Source: Asaia bogorensis (GTDB lineage Bacteria > Pseudomonadota > Alphaproteobacteria > Acetobacterales > Acetobacteraceae). Taken from it: a DNA stretch of 19,414 bases. Below, in pieces: positions 7,146-15,735 of this stretch. The translations under genes and the position numbers were made by a program. Each line of letters begins with the position of its first letter. Position 1 is the stretch's first letter. Where the stretch lies: assembly GCA_945874515.1 (NCBI GenBank), contig CAMCHA010000005.1, forward strand, positions 1-19,414, given 5' to 3'. A model generated the notes under the pieces. That model saw nothing but the letters and a program-made list of their open reading frames with translations. It ran no database searches and was not told the DNA's origin.

Positions 7146-8039
7146 TCACGGCCACTTCACCGCCGGCGGCATGGACATCAAAATCGCTTCCACATTCCCG
7201 CCGGTTTTCAGGCCGAAAATCGTGCCGCGGTCATGCAGTAGGTTGAATTCCACATAGCGCCCACGGCGGATCAGCTGATGTTCCCGCTCAGCCTCGGTCC
7301 AGGCTTCATGCACGCGTTTGCGGATAATGGCGGGGTAGGATTGCAGGAAGGCCAGCCCGACATCGCGGGTGAAGGTGAAATCCGCATCAATCCCCTTGCC
7401 TGGCGTGCGATCACCCAGCCAATCATAGAATATGCCGCCAAGCCCGCGCGGTTCCCCGCGATGGGGCAGAAAGAAATACTCATCGCACCATTTCTTGAAG
7501 CGCGGGTAGTAGGTTTCGTCATGCTTGTCGCAGGCGCCCTTGAAGGCAGCGTGGAAATCCGCCGCATCGGCTTGGGCTTCCGGCGCTTCGGGCTTCATGG
7601 GCGTCAGGTCTCCCCCACCGCCGAACCAGGCATTCCGCGTCACGATGAAGCGCGTATTCATATGCGCGGCTGGCACGCGCGGGCTTTGCATATGTGCCAC
7701 CAGCGACACACCTGTCGCCAAAAAGCGCGGGTCTTCCTCGGCGCCCGGGATTTGCTTGCGGAATTCGGGGGAGAATTCGCCAAACACCGTGGAGACATTA
7801 ACCCCCACTTTTTCGAAAACCCGTCCCTTCATGACGGATATGACCCCCCCGCCCCCTTCCGGCCTTTCCCAGGCGGTGCGGGTGAAGCGGCCCGGTGGCA
7901 GGCCGGTATGGGGGCCGGTCGCCAGATCATCCTCAATCGCTTCAAAGGCAGCGCAAAGCCGGTCCCGCAATTCCTCAAACCAGGCTCGGGCAGGGGCCAC
8001 AAAGGGGTGGCTTCCAGGGCCGTCGGTGTTTTTTTCCAT
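7146..8039 (-). CDS. hemF: Oxygen-dependent coproporphyrinogen-III oxidase
   Basis: A 297-residue cytoplasmic enzyme that oxidatively decarboxylates coproporphyrinogen III to protoporphyrinogen IX using O2. Hallmarks are [20 protein letters not shown] (62-81), HMNTRFI with conserved His126, the glycine-rich [12 protein letters not shown] (137-148), the [22 protein letters not shown] block (181-202) and the C-terminal [12 protein letters not shown]...GLKTGG (261-280), ending PPAVKW. ATG 8039 is supported by AAGGAAG (8047-8053) seven bases upstream. It is divergent from the cytochrome bc1 operon, sharing a 200-base intergenic region, and convergent with the unknown membrane protein gene. The oxygen-dependent form fits an aerobic lifestyle and the adjacent heme-containing complex. 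Confidence 0.97.
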   Translation of the reverse strand: MEKNTDGPGSHPFVAPARAWFEELRDRLCAAFEAIEDDLATGPHTGLPPGRFTRTAWERPEGGGGVISVMKGRVFEKVGVNVSTVFGEFSPEFRKQIPGAEEDPRFLATGVSLVAHMQSPRVPAAHMNTRFIVTRNAWFGGGGDLTPMKPEAPEAQADAADFHAAFKGACDKHDETYYPRFKKWCDEYFFLPHRGEPRGLGGIFYDWLGDRTPGKGIDADFTFTRDVGLAFLQSYPAIIRKRVHEAWTEAEREHQLIRRGRYVEFNLLHDRGTIFGLKTGGNVEAILMSMPPAVKWP

Positions 8040-8070
8040 GGCTTAGCTTCCTTCGATAATCCGGGGCGGA

Positions 8071-8100
8071 TTTACACCTTGCAAACCCTGCTACTATAAG
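8071..8100 (+). promoter_or_regulatory. Candidate sigma-70-type promoter for petABC
   Basis: TTTACA (8071-8076) and TATAAG (8095-8100) each differ from the consensus hexamers at one position and are separated by 18 bases. A start near 8107 would give a leader of about 130 bases before petA. This is the best promoter-like pair between hemF and petA. It is predicted from sequence only. Confidence 0.5.
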
Positions 8101-8112
8101 ACCCCGTTTCGT

Positions 8113-8148
8113 GGCGGGACCGGTCCTTCGGAGCCGCCATTTCGTTTT
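8113..8148 (+). other. Terminator-like hairpin in the petABC leader
   Basis: GGCGG (8113-8117) pairs with CCGCC (8134-8138) and CCG with CGG inside. The two are joined by a GA/AG tandem mismatch that is well tolerated in RNA, giving roughly a 10-step helix with a 6-base loop. ATTTCGTTTT (8139-8148) follows. It lies between the promoter candidate and petA with no rightward gene upstream to terminate, so an attenuator or 5' stabilising structure is possible. Confidence 0.35.
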
Positions 8149-8239
8149 GAACATTGCACTCCAGGGGTGCGAACCTAAATCGTGCGGCGAAGCGGAGCTC
8201 TCAGCAAGAGGGGGCGCCCGCTGCAAGGGGATGTTGAGG

Positions 8240-8782
8240 ATGGCTGATAACGCACACGCGGCGACCGATGGGGCGCCCCGACGCGATTTTCTGACGCTGG
8301 TGACCGGCGCTTTCGTCGCGGTCGGTGTTGGGGCCATTGCTTGGCCCTTCATCGCTTCCCTGCAGCCCGCCAAGGATACCCTGGCGCTGGCCAACACTGA
8401 TGTGGATTTGGCCCCGATCACGGAAGGCCAGGCCATCACGGTGATGTGGCGCGGCAAGCCGGTTTTCGTGCGCAACCGTACGGCCAAGGAAATTGAGGAA
8501 GCGCGCGCCGTGCCGACCAATTCCCTGCCCGATCCGGCCACCGACCAATCCCGCGTGCAGAAGGATCAATGGCTTGTGCTAGTTGGCATTTGCACGCATT
8601 TGGGCTGCGTGCCCACGGGCCAAAGGGCCACCGATGCGCGCGGCGAATATGGCGGCTGGTTCTGCCCCTGCCATGGCAGCCATTACGACACATCAGGCAG
8701 AATTCGCAAAGGACCGGCGCCCCGGAACCTTGACGTTCCGGAATACGCCTTCACATCCGACACCAAGATCAGAATCGGTTGA
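8240..8782 (+). CDS. petA: Ubiquinol-cytochrome c reductase iron-sulfur (Rieske) subunit
   Basis: The 180-residue Rieske subunit of cytochrome bc1, passing one electron from ubiquinol to cytochrome c1. The N-terminus carries a twin-arginine motif (RRDFL, 14-18) and one hydrophobic anchor (19-40), as expected for Tat export with an uncleaved membrane anchor. The [2Fe-2S] ligands are in CTHLGC (118-123) and CPCHGS (142-147). The two outer cysteines form the usual disulfide. I chose ATG 8240 because AAGGGG (8225-8230) is nine bases upstream and the protein starts just before the Tat motif. ATG 8231 has that sequence directly abutting it, and a still longer frame to 8111 lacks family features. 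It is the first gene of petABC, with 11 bases to petB. Confidence 0.96.
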   Translation: MADNAHAATDGAPRRDFLTLVTGAFVAVGVGAIAWPFIASLQPAKDTLALANTDVDLAPITEGQAITVMWRGKPVFVRNRTAKEIEEARAVPTNSLPDPATDQSRVQKDQWLVLVGICTHLGCVPTGQRATDARGEYGGWFCPCHGSHYDTSGRIRKGPAPRNLDVPEYAFTSDTKIRIG

Positions 8783-8793
8783 GGATAAAAAAC

Positions 8794-10062
8794 ATGTCAA
8801 TCGGGTTGCACAATAGCGATTTCAAGAACCCAGTAGTGCGCTGGATAGATCAGCGTCTGCCGGTTTTCACCATGATGCAGAAGGAATACGGAACCTTCCC
8901 AACGCCGAGGAATTTCAACTATTTCTGGAATTTCGGCGCGCTGGCCATGGTCACGCTAATGATCATGATCGCGACAGGGATTTTCCTGTCCATGCATTAC
9001 GCCGCACATACCGGCCTTGCCTTCGACAGTGTCGAACGCATCATGCGCGATGTGAATTTCGGCTGGCTTATCCGTTACATTCACATGAACGGCGCCAGTA
9101 TGTTCTTCATTGTGGTCTATATCCACATCTTCCGCGGCATGTATTACGGTTCTTACAAGGCGCCGCGTGAATTGCTGTGGATGCTGGGGGTCACGATCTT
9201 CCTACTGATGATGGCGACCGCCTTCATGGGTTATGTGCTGCCCTGGGGTCAGATGTCCTTCTGGGGTGCCACCGTCATCACAAACCTGTTTAGCGCCTTC
9301 CCGGTGGTGGGCAGCCATATCGTGGAATTGCTCTGGGGCGGCATGAGCGTGGATAACCCGACGCTCAACCGCTTCTTCAGCCTGCATTATCTGCTGCCCT
9401 TCGTGATTTTTGGCGTGGTCTTCCTGCATGTCGCCGCGCTGCACATCACGGGTTCGAACAATCCGCTCGGGATCGAACCCAAGGGCCCGCAGGACACACT
9501 TCCCTTCCACCCGTATTATACGGCGAAGGATAGCGTGGGGCTGGTGGTGTATTTCATCGTCTTCGCGGTGCTGGTCTTCTTTGCGCCGAATTATCTGGGC
9601 CATCCGGATAATTACATTCCGGCCAACCCGCTGGTGACGCCGCCGCATATCGTGCCGGAATGGTACTTCCTGCCCTATTACGCGATCCTGCGCGCGGTGC
9701 CGGATAAGCTTGGCGGCGTATTGCTGATGTTTGGTTCGATCCTGATTTGGTTCGTGCTGCCTTGGCTGGATCGTTCCCCGGTGCGGTCCATGCGCTTCCG
9801 TCCGCTGGCGCGCATCTTCTTCCTGCTCTGGACCGTTTGCTTCCTGGTTCTGCTCTGGGTTGGCGGCAAGCCGGCGGAAGGCACTTACGTGCTGATCGCG
9901 CGTATCGCGACCGCCTATTATTTCGCCTACTTCCTGGTGGTCCTACCGCTGCTGGCGCGGTTGGAGCGGCCCTTGCCGCTGCCAGAAAGTATATCCCGCC
10001 CGGTGCTTGGGGGCGGGCCGTTGCCCATGGGCGCGGCTGCCAAGCCGATGGAGAAGGCCTGA
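8794..10062 (+). CDS. petB: Cytochrome b subunit of the bc1 complex
   Basis: A 422-residue integral membrane subunit that holds hemes bL and bH and both quinone sites. Heme ligands are His97/His198 and His111/His212, matching the numbering and spacing known for Rhodobacter cytochrome b. [20 protein letters not shown] (146-165) forms part of the Qo site, and PEWY is intact at 288-291. It is one continuous chain of mitochondrial/proteobacterial type, not split b6/subunit IV. Eight hydrophobic spans are apparent. ATG 8794 is preferred over TTG 8779 (which overlaps the petA stop codon) because GAGGA (8781-8785) sits eight bases upstream. The C-terminal tail (about 388-422) is proline/glycine-rich. 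The stop codon is two bases before petC. Confidence 0.98.
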   Translation: MSIGLHNSDFKNPVVRWIDQRLPVFTMMQKEYGTFPTPRNFNYFWNFGALAMVTLMIMIATGIFLSMHYAAHTGLAFDSVERIMRDVNFGWLIRYIHMNGASMFFIVVYIHIFRGMYYGSYKAPRELLWMLGVTIFLLMMATAFMGYVLPWGQMSFWGATVITNLFSAFPVVGSHIVELLWGGMSVDNPTLNRFFSLHYLLPFVIFGVVFLHVAALHITGSNNPLGIEPKGPQDTLPFHPYYTAKDSVGLVVYFIVFAVLVFFAPNYLGHPDNYIPANPLVTPPHIVPEWYFLPYYAILRAVPDKLGGVLLMFGSILIWFVLPWLDRSPVRSMRFRPLARIFFLLWTVCFLVLLWVGGKPAEGTYVLIARIATAYYFAYFLVVLPLLARLERPLPLPESISRPVLGGGPLPMGAAAKPMEKA

Positions 10063-10064
10063 TC

Positions 10065-10832
10065 ATGTTGCGTCATTCAATCAAAGCTCTCGCCCTCGCC
10101 CTTGGCCTTTTCGCCGCCGCCCCCGCCCATGCGGCGGGGGGAGAGATTGCCATCCCGGACCGGAAATTCTCCTTCGATGGGATTTTCGGCACCTATGATC
10201 GCGCCAGCGCCCAGCGCGGCTTCCAGGTCTATAAGGAAGTCTGCTCGGCCTGCCATGGCATGCGGTTGGTCGCCTATCGCAATCTGAGCGAATTGGGGCT
10301 GACCCAGGCTCAGGTGGAAGCCATCGCGGCGCAGTTTCAAATCACGGATGGCCCGAATGACGAAGGCCAGATGTTCGAACGCCCGGGCCGCCCTTCGGAT
10401 AGGTTCCGCCGCCCCTTCCCCAATGAAGCCGCCGCTGCTGCCGCGAATAATGGCAAGGCGCCCCCGGACCTTTCCGTCATGGCGAAGGCACGGGCCGGTG
10501 GGGCGGATTACCTCTTTGCACTGCTCACCGGCTATGAGGATCCGCCCCCCGGTTTTGTTTTGGCCGATGGCGCGCATTACAATAGGTTCTACCCAGGCCA
10601 CGCGATCGCCATGGGCGCGCCGCTGAACCCCGATCAGGTGGAATACGCCGATGGCACCAAGGCGACCGTTGAGCAGATGGCGCATGATGTCAGCACCTTC
10701 CTGCAATGGGCTGCGGAGCCGGAACTTGAACAGCGCCGCGCTTTGGGCGTGAAGATCATCATCTTCCTGACCATCCTTGCTGGGTTGACCTATGCGGTGA
10801 AGCGCAAGGTTTGGGCTGACGTCGAACACTGA
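10065..10832 (+). CDS. petC: Cytochrome c1 subunit of the bc1 complex
   Basis: A 255-residue c-type cytochrome that accepts electrons from the Rieske protein and reduces soluble or bound cytochrome c. It has a signal peptide (residues 1-23, cleavage near AHA-A), the heme attachment motif CSACH (60-64, axial His64), an axial Met candidate in GHAIAMGAPL (Met183), and a C-terminal membrane anchor (about 229-245) followed by basic residues. It is a separate gene, not a fused cytochrome b/c1 as in Bradyrhizobium fbcH. An alanine-rich insert (121-128) precedes the APPDLSVMAKAR motif (132-143). It is the last gene of petABC and is followed 27 bases later by a strong terminator. Confidence 0.97.
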   Translation: MLRHSIKALALALGLFAAAPAHAAGGEIAIPDRKFSFDGIFGTYDRASAQRGFQVYKEVCSACHGMRLVAYRNLSELGLTQAQVEAIAAQFQITDGPNDEGQMFERPGRPSDRFRRPFPNEAAAAAANNGKAPPDLSVMAKARAGGADYLFALLTGYEDPPPGFVLADGAHYNRFYPGHAIAMGAPLNPDQVEYADGTKATVEQMAHDVSTFLQWAAEPELEQRRALGVKIIIFLTILAGLTYAVKRKVWADVEH

Positions 10833-10859
10833 TCGTTTCTGAAGCGCTGTAACCAAAGG

Positions 10860-10890
10860 CACGCGCCCCTTCCAGGGCGCGTGTTTTTTT
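10860..10890 (+). terminator. Rho-independent terminator of petABC
   Basis: A perfect 9-bp stem, CACGCGCCC (10860-10868) with GGGCGCGTG (10875-10883), closes a 6-base loop and is followed directly by seven Ts (10884-10890). It ends the bc1 operon and insulates the acetyltransferase gene. Confidence 0.92.
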
Positions 10891-10943
10891 ATGGGGCGCC
10901 AGCCGTTTCCATCGGCACGCATTCTGCGCTAGTGACCCTTTCC

Positions 10944-11513
10944 ATGGTGTCAGCCGAACCCGTAGAGCGCTTGAAGGTGCAGGTGACATTCCTGCGTATG
11001 GACGCGCCACCTGCCAGCCCTGCCCCGCCTTTGCCCGGTGATGTTCGGGTGGAAAAGGTGCGGCATTGCTCCGTGCCCTTTTATCGCTACCTTTACGATA
11101 CGGTGGGCGCGCCATGGCTCTGGTGGATGCGGCGCATTGCAACAGATGCGGAACTGGCGGGCTTGCTCGGCCATCCCTCGGTCAGTGTGCATGTGCTGAT
11201 GCGTGATGGGGAACCATGCGGCTTTTATGAGCTGGACCATCGCGCCGGCCAGACGGTGAACCTTTCCTATTTCGGGCTGATGCCTTGGGCGATTGGCACT
11301 GGGCTGGGTGCTGCCTTTCTGCGCCATGCCGTGGATGCTGCCTGGAATATCGGCCTGCCGGCCATCACCGTGAATACCTGCAATGCGGATCACCCGCGCG
11401 CGCTGCCAGGCTATGCGGCAGCAGGCTTTAGGAAGCTCCGCGTGATTGAGGAAGTCTGGCCGGTGCCGCTTTCCCTTGGCATGCGCATCCCGGCGCATCT
11501 GCCGCACGTCTGA
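10944..11513 (+). CDS. GNAT-family N-acetyltransferase
   Basis: A 189-residue protein with the core of a Gcn5-related acetyltransferase: strands VSVHVLMRDGEPCGFYELD (80-98), YFGLMPWAIGTGLG (109-122), in which the glycine-rich IGTGLG is the acetyl-CoA phosphate-binding loop, helix AAFLRHAVDAAW (123-134), and VNTCNADHPRALPGYAAAGF (143-162), a typical C-terminal GNAT block. The acceptor cannot be predicted. The N-terminal 35 residues are proline-rich and probably flexible. ATG 10944 is a provisional start with no clear Shine-Dalgarno sequence; GTG 10947 or the upstream GTG 10881, which lies within the terminator, are less likely. It stands alone between the petABC terminator and the Bug receptor gene. 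Confidence 0.85.
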   Translation: MVSAEPVERLKVQVTFLRMDAPPASPAPPLPGDVRVEKVRHCSVPFYRYLYDTVGAPWLWWMRRIATDAELAGLLGHPSVSVHVLMRDGEPCGFYELDHRAGQTVNLSYFGLMPWAIGTGLGAAFLRHAVDAAWNIGLPAITVNTCNADHPRALPGYAAAGFRKLRVIEEVWPVPLSLGMRIPAHLPHV

Positions 11514-11576
11514 TCGCCCGCGCTTATTCCCAAGCGCATCGGTTCCGCCTTTAATGAGGGCGGAGGAAGAAACACC

Positions 11577-12548
11577 ATGAAAACCGCCTCACGCCGGGGG
11601 CTGCTGGGTTCAGCGTTTGCCCTGCCATTCATCACGCGCGCCACAGCGCAGCCTACCTGGCCGGATCGGCCGGTGCGGATCATCATCCCCTTCGGCGCCG
11701 GTGGGCCGATTGATCTGGTGGGGCGCTTGCTGGCGGAACATTTGAAGGAAAAGCTCGGCCAACCCTTCATCATCGAAAATCGCCCTGGCGCCGGCGGCAG
11801 CATCGGCATCCATACCGTGGTGCAGTCACCGCCCGATGGTACGGCCTTTGTGCTGACCAGCGCGTCACTTGCCAGCGTGCCGGCGCTTTACCCCAATCGA
11901 GGGCTTGATCCGCGCACCGCCTTGGCGCCGGTCAGCCTGGTTGCGGATATCCCAACCGCCATGGTGGTGCGCGCGGCATCCCCCTATCAAAGCGTGCAGG
12001 ATGTGTTGAACGCGGCACGGGCTGACCCGGGGCGGCTGACCTATGGCAGCGGGGGTGTTGGGTCCTCCAACCATCTCTCCGGCGCACTTTTCGCGCTCGC
12101 GGCCAATCTGGATTTGACCCATGTGTCCTATCGCGGCGCGGCGCCGGCCATGACCGCGCTTTACGCCGGCGAAATAGACATGGTGTTCGCGAGCACGGTG
12201 GAAACCCTGCCGCATGTGCAGGGCGGCCGCGCGCGGCTTTTGGGCGTGGCGGGGCCAAGGCGCTTGCCGGCACTGCCGGACATACCTGCCATCAATGAAA
12301 TCGTGCCCGGCTATGTCGCGCTGAATTGGTATGCCATCGCCGCGCCCCGCGCGACGCCGCCTGCCATCATCGCGCGCATGGCGGAAACCTTGGGCAGCAT
12401 CCGAGACCTGCCCGATGTGCGCACGCGCTTCGCCGCCGCCGGTACCACGCCGCTGCTGACCGGCCCGGCTGAATTGGCCGCACTGCTGGAGAGCGATGTG
12501 CCGCAATGGCAGCGCGTGGTGGCCGCCACGGGGATCAAGGTGGAATAA
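11577..12548 (+). CDS. Bug/TctC-family tripartite tricarboxylate transporter substrate-binding protein
   Basis: A 323-residue periplasmic solute receptor. The signal peptide looks Tat-type (SRRGLLGSAFALPF at 5-18) and is cleaved near residue 25. Family motifs follow: WPDRPVRIIIPFGAGGPIDLVGR (28-50), the PGAGGSIG loop (about 70-77), LTYGSGGVGSSNHLSG (155-170), YRGAAPAMTALYAGEIDMVFA (about 187-207), and the late GYVALNWYAIAAP. Bug proteins bind small carboxylates or other organic acids and normally serve TctA/TctB permeases. None is encoded here, so it is an orphan receptor, a common situation in this family. GGAGGA (11562-11567) nine bases before ATG 11577 gives a strong start. The ligand is unknown; the next two genes suggest an organic acid or amino acid. 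Confidence 0.93.
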   Translation: MKTASRRGLLGSAFALPFITRATAQPTWPDRPVRIIIPFGAGGPIDLVGRLLAEHLKEKLGQPFIIENRPGAGGSIGIHTVVQSPPDGTAFVLTSASLASVPALYPNRGLDPRTALAPVSLVADIPTAMVVRAASPYQSVQDVLNAARADPGRLTYGSGGVGSSNHLSGALFALAANLDLTHVSYRGAAPAMTALYAGEIDMVFASTVETLPHVQGGRARLLGVAGPRRLPALPDIPAINEIVPGYVALNWYAIAAPRATPPAIIARMAETLGSIRDLPDVRTRFAAAGTTPLLTGPAELAALLESDVPQWQRVVAATGIKVE

Positions 12549-12640
12549 GATGCTGCTTGTTCCCTCATATCAGCCTGATTTAGCCTTGGCCTGAAAACAA
12601 AAATGCCGTGCCCAGTTGCGCGGTTGGGGAGCATCAGCGC

Positions 12641-14332
12641 ATGAGCCATTCAGCCTTCAAAGCCGCGCGGGATTTCTTGCTGGCGCAGCGTGGGGATTAC
12701 GCCACCGCCTATCGCGATTTCCGCTGGCCGGCGCTTGATCATTTCAACTGGGCGCTCGATTGGTTTGACGCTGAATTGGCCGCGGGCGCGCATGGTGCCC
12801 GCCCCGCACTTCGCATTGTTGGTGATGGCGCGGCGGAGCGCAACTTCGCCGAGCTTTCGGCGGCTTCCAACCGCGTCGCCAATGGGCTGCGCGCGCTGGG
12901 CGTGAAGCGCGGGGACCGCATTCTGCTCATGCTCGGCAATGTTGTGCCGCTGTGGGAGGTGATGCTGGCGGCGATGAAGCTCGGCGCCGTGGTGATCCCC
13001 GCTACCACGCTACTGGCCGGCGATGATTTGAAGGACCGATTTACCCGCGGGCGCGCGCGTTTCGTGGTCGCCAATGCCGCCGACGCGCCGAAATTCGAGG
13101 GACTGGAAGCGGGTCTGACGCGCATCGCCATTGGCGCGGCACCGGCGGGCTGGATTGCCTACGAAACCCTGCATCAGGGTGCGGCCAGCTTCACGCCGGA
13201 TGGGCCGACCAAAGCCCGCGATCCCATGCTGCTTTATTTCACGTCAGGCACCACGGCCAAGCCGAAGCTTGTTCTGCACAGCCATCAATCCTATCCGGTG
13301 GGGCATCTTTCCACCATGTTCGCCCTCGGCTTGCAGCCTGGCGATGTGCATCTGAACATTTCCTCGCCTGGCTGGGCGAAGCATGCCTGGTCCTGCCTTT
13401 TTGCGCCCTGGAATGCGGGGGCGGCCGTGTTTATCGCCAATCAGCCACGCTTCAATGCGCGCGGCATGCTGGAAGCGATTGCCGCCAATGGTGTGACGAC
13501 ACTCTGCGCCCCGCCCACCGTCTGGCGCATGTTCGTGCAGGAAGACATGAAATCCCTCCGCACAACCTTGCGCGAAGTGGCGGGTGCGGGGGAACCGCTC
13601 AATCCCGAAATCATCGAACAGGTGCGCGATGCCTGGGGCCTCACCATCCGCGACTTCTTCGGCCAGACGGAAACCACGGCACAAATCGGCAATCCGCCGG
13701 GCATGGCTTTGAAGGAAGGCTCCATGGGCAAGCCCTTGCCGGGCTACCGGATTGTGCTGCTCGACCCCGATGACAAGCCGGCTGAGGAAGGGGAGGTCTG
13801 CATCGCACTCAACCCCGCGCCGACCGGGCTGATGATGGGCTATCAGGCCGATGATGGCAGCACCCTGCCGGCGGGCGAGGCGTTTTACCGCACCGGCGAT
13901 GTCGCCAATCGGGATCAGGATGGCTACCTGACCTATGTTGGGCGGGCGGATGATGTGTTCAAAGCCTCCGACTACCGGATTTCCCCCTTTGAGTTGGAAA
14001 GCGTCCTGATCGAGCATGAAGCGGTGGCGGAAGCCGCCGTGGTGCCGGCGCCGGATGCCATGCGCATGGCGGTGCCCAAGGCGTTCATTGCGCTGGCCCC
14101 CGGGGCGGCAGCCAACTCAGCCACCATGCTGTCCATCTTCCAACATTTGCGCGACCGGCTTTCCCCCTTCAAGCGCGTGCGGCGGCTGGAAGTGCATGAA
14201 CTTCCGAAAACCATTTCCGGCAAGATCAGGCGGGTGGAGCTCCGCCAGCTGGAGGAAAAGCGCTTCGCCGCCGGCACCAGGCCAGATGGCGAGCATCGGG
14301 AGGAAGATTTCCCCGAACTCCGCCAAGTTTAG
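12641..14332 (+). CDS. AMP-forming acyl-CoA synthetase, medium-chain (AcsM-like) type
   Basis: A 563-residue member of the ANL superfamily that activates a carboxylic acid via an acyl-adenylate to its CoA thioester. Motifs are the ATP P-loop TSGTTAKPK (201-209; Ala replaces the usual Gly after TT), SSPGWAKHAWSCLFAPWNAGA (241-261), closest in feel to medium-chain/butyryl-CoA synthetases, FFGQTE (339-344), YRTGD (416-420), YVGRADDVFKASDYRI (432-447) and the adenylating lysine in KTISGKIRR (Lys528). The substrate could be a short or medium fatty acid, or an aromatic acid. ATG 12641 has GGGGAG (12626-12631) nine bases upstream. The 92-base gap to the Bug gene shows no clear terminator, so shared transcription is possible. 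Confidence 0.9.
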   Translation: MSHSAFKAARDFLLAQRGDYATAYRDFRWPALDHFNWALDWFDAELAAGAHGARPALRIVGDGAAERNFAELSAASNRVANGLRALGVKRGDRILLMLGNVVPLWEVMLAAMKLGAVVIPATTLLAGDDLKDRFTRGRARFVVANAADAPKFEGLEAGLTRIAIGAAPAGWIAYETLHQGAASFTPDGPTKARDPMLLYFTSGTTAKPKLVLHSHQSYPVGHLSTMFALGLQPGDVHLNISSPGWAKHAWSCLFAPWNAGAAVFIANQPRFNARGMLEAIAANGVTTLCAPPTVWRMFVQEDMKSLRTTLREVAGAGEPLNPEIIEQVRDAWGLTIRDFFGQTETTAQIGNPPGMALKEGSMGKPLPGYRIVLLDPDDKPAEEGEVCIALNPAPTGLMMGYQADDGSTLPAGEAFYRTGDVANRDQDGYLTYVGRADDVFKASDYRISPFELESVLIEHEAVAEAAVVPAPDAMRMAVPKAFIALAPGAAANSATMLSIFQHLRDRLSPFKRVRRLEVHELPKTISGKIRRVELRQLEEKRFAAGTRPDGEHREEDFPELRQV

Positions 14333-14370
14333 ACCCTGCCCGCTTGCCCCCGCGCGCTAGCCGGTGTTTG

Positions 14371-14376
14371 TATAGT
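14371..14376 (+). promoter_or_regulatory. Possible -10 element before the aminotransferase
   Basis: TATAGT is one base off the -10 consensus and lies 22 bases upstream of the ATG at 14399, in the 66-base gap after the synthetase. No good -35 hexamer is correctly spaced, as TTGCCC at 14344 is too far. Weak support. Confidence 0.25.
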
Positions 14377-14398
14377 GCTGCATTCCGGAGATACCCAG

Positions 14399-15730
14399 AT
14401 GAATGAGATCAATGTGCCGCGCCCGAATAATCTGGACGCGTTCTGGATGCCCTATTCCGACAATAAGTATTTCAAGGACCGCCCGCGCATGCTCGCGCGT
14501 GCTGAGGGCATGCATTACTACACGCCGGAAGGGCGGGAAATTCTGGACGGTACCTCTGGCCTTTGGTGCTGCAATGCTGGGCATGGCCGGCGGGAGATTG
14601 TGGAAGCCATCCAGAAGCAGGCCGCGATTTTGGATTTCGCGCCCGCCTTCCAGCTTGGCCACCCGATTGCCTTTGAAGCCGCCGCGCGGATTGCGGATAT
14701 GACGCCCGATGGCATGGACCGGGTTTTCTTTACCAATTCAGGCAGTGAAGCCGCTGATACGGCGCTGAAAATCGCGCTCGCCTATCATAAGGCGCGGGGT
14801 GAAAGCTCCCGCGTGCGTTTGATTGGGCGCGAACGCGGCTATCATGGCGTAGGCTTTGGCGGCATGTCGGTGGGCGGCATTGGCCCCAATCGCAAGCAAT
14901 TCGGCGCACTGCTGCCTTATGTGGACCATCTGCCGCATACGCATTTGCCGGCCAAGAACAGCTATTGCCGGGGTGAACCGCCGCATGGGGCGGAATTGGC
15001 CGATGTGCTGGAAAACCTGGTGGCTTTGCATGGGGCGGAGACCATTGCCGCTGTCATGGTGGAACCCGTGGCGGGTTCAACCGGTGTGCTGGTGCCGCCG
15101 GTGGGCTACCTAAAGCGGCTGCGCGATATCTGCACCAAGCACGGCATTCTGCTGATTTATGATGAGGTGATCACCGGCTTTGGCCGCCTCGGCGCCAATT
15201 TCGGTGCGGAGCGCCTCGGTGTGGTGCCCGATATCATGACCATGGCCAAGGGGCTGACCAACGCCGCCGTGCCGATGGGGGCGGTCGCCGTGAAGAACGA
15301 GATTTATGATGCCATCGTGACGGGTATCTCGGCCGGGATCGAATTCTTCCACGGCTACACTTATTCTGGTCATCCTTTGGCGGCGGCGGCGGCGATTGCC
15401 ACGCTGGAACTGCACCGCGCTGAGGATTTGCCGGGCCGGGCGCTGGCGCTGGAGCCTTATTGGCAGGATGCGGTGCATTCGCTGAAAGGTTTGCCGAACG
15501 TCATTGATATCCGCGATGTCGGCTTGATTGGCGCGGTGGAATTGGCGCCGCGCCCGGGCAAGCCCACGCAACGCGCCTTGGATGTCTTCCGCCGCTGCTT
15601 TGATGATGGCGTTCTGATCCGCGTGACGGCCGATATCATCGCCATGTCGCCGCCGCTGATTTGCGAAAAGCAGCATGTGGACAGGCTGATCAATACCCTG
15701 GCTGAGGCGATTACGGCGGAAGCGGCGTAA
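14399..15730 (+). CDS. Beta-alanine (omega-amino acid)--pyruvate aminotransferase, class III
   Basis: A 443-residue PLP enzyme transferring the terminal amino group of beta-alanine or related omega-amino acids to pyruvate, giving malonate semialdehyde and L-alanine. The start NLDAFWMPYSDNKYFK and the segment DGTSGLWCCNAGHGRREIVEA (50-70) are characteristic of omega-amino acid:pyruvate transaminases. PLP-site features are NSGSEAAD (113-120), Asp255 in LIYDEVITGFGR, and Schiff-base Lys284 in MTMAKGLTNAA. The length is normal. ATG 14399 is preceded by CCGGAG (14385-14390) with eight bases of spacing. The expected partner, malonate-semialdehyde dehydrogenase, is not in the window. Substrate range in this subfamily is broad, so an aromatic or polyamine amine is also possible. 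Confidence 0.92.
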   Translation: MNEINVPRPNNLDAFWMPYSDNKYFKDRPRMLARAEGMHYYTPEGREILDGTSGLWCCNAGHGRREIVEAIQKQAAILDFAPAFQLGHPIAFEAAARIADMTPDGMDRVFFTNSGSEAADTALKIALAYHKARGESSRVRLIGRERGYHGVGFGGMSVGGIGPNRKQFGALLPYVDHLPHTHLPAKNSYCRGEPPHGAELADVLENLVALHGAETIAAVMVEPVAGSTGVLVPPVGYLKRLRDICTKHGILLIYDEVITGFGRLGANFGAERLGVVPDIMTMAKGLTNAAVPMGAVAVKNEIYDAIVTGISAGIEFFHGYTYSGHPLAAAAAIATLELHRAEDLPGRALALEPYWQDAVHSLKGLPNVIDIRDVGLIGAVELAPRPGKPTQRALDVFRRCFDDGVLIRVTADIIAMSPPLICEKQHVDRLINTLAEAITAEAA

Positions 15731-15735
15731 CTGAA

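Noticed and set aside
8111..8239. N-terminal extension of petA to 8111
   Set aside because: The extra 43 residues precede the Tat motif, resemble no Rieske leader and overlap the leader hairpin; ATG 8240 has a correctly spaced ribosome site.
8779..8793. TTG start of petB overlapping the petA stop codon
   Set aside because: TTGA arises whenever a TGA stop follows T. ATG 8794 has a well-placed GAGGA upstream. The same reasoning disfavours TTG 3816 for pgsA and TTG 4487 for the lipoprotein.
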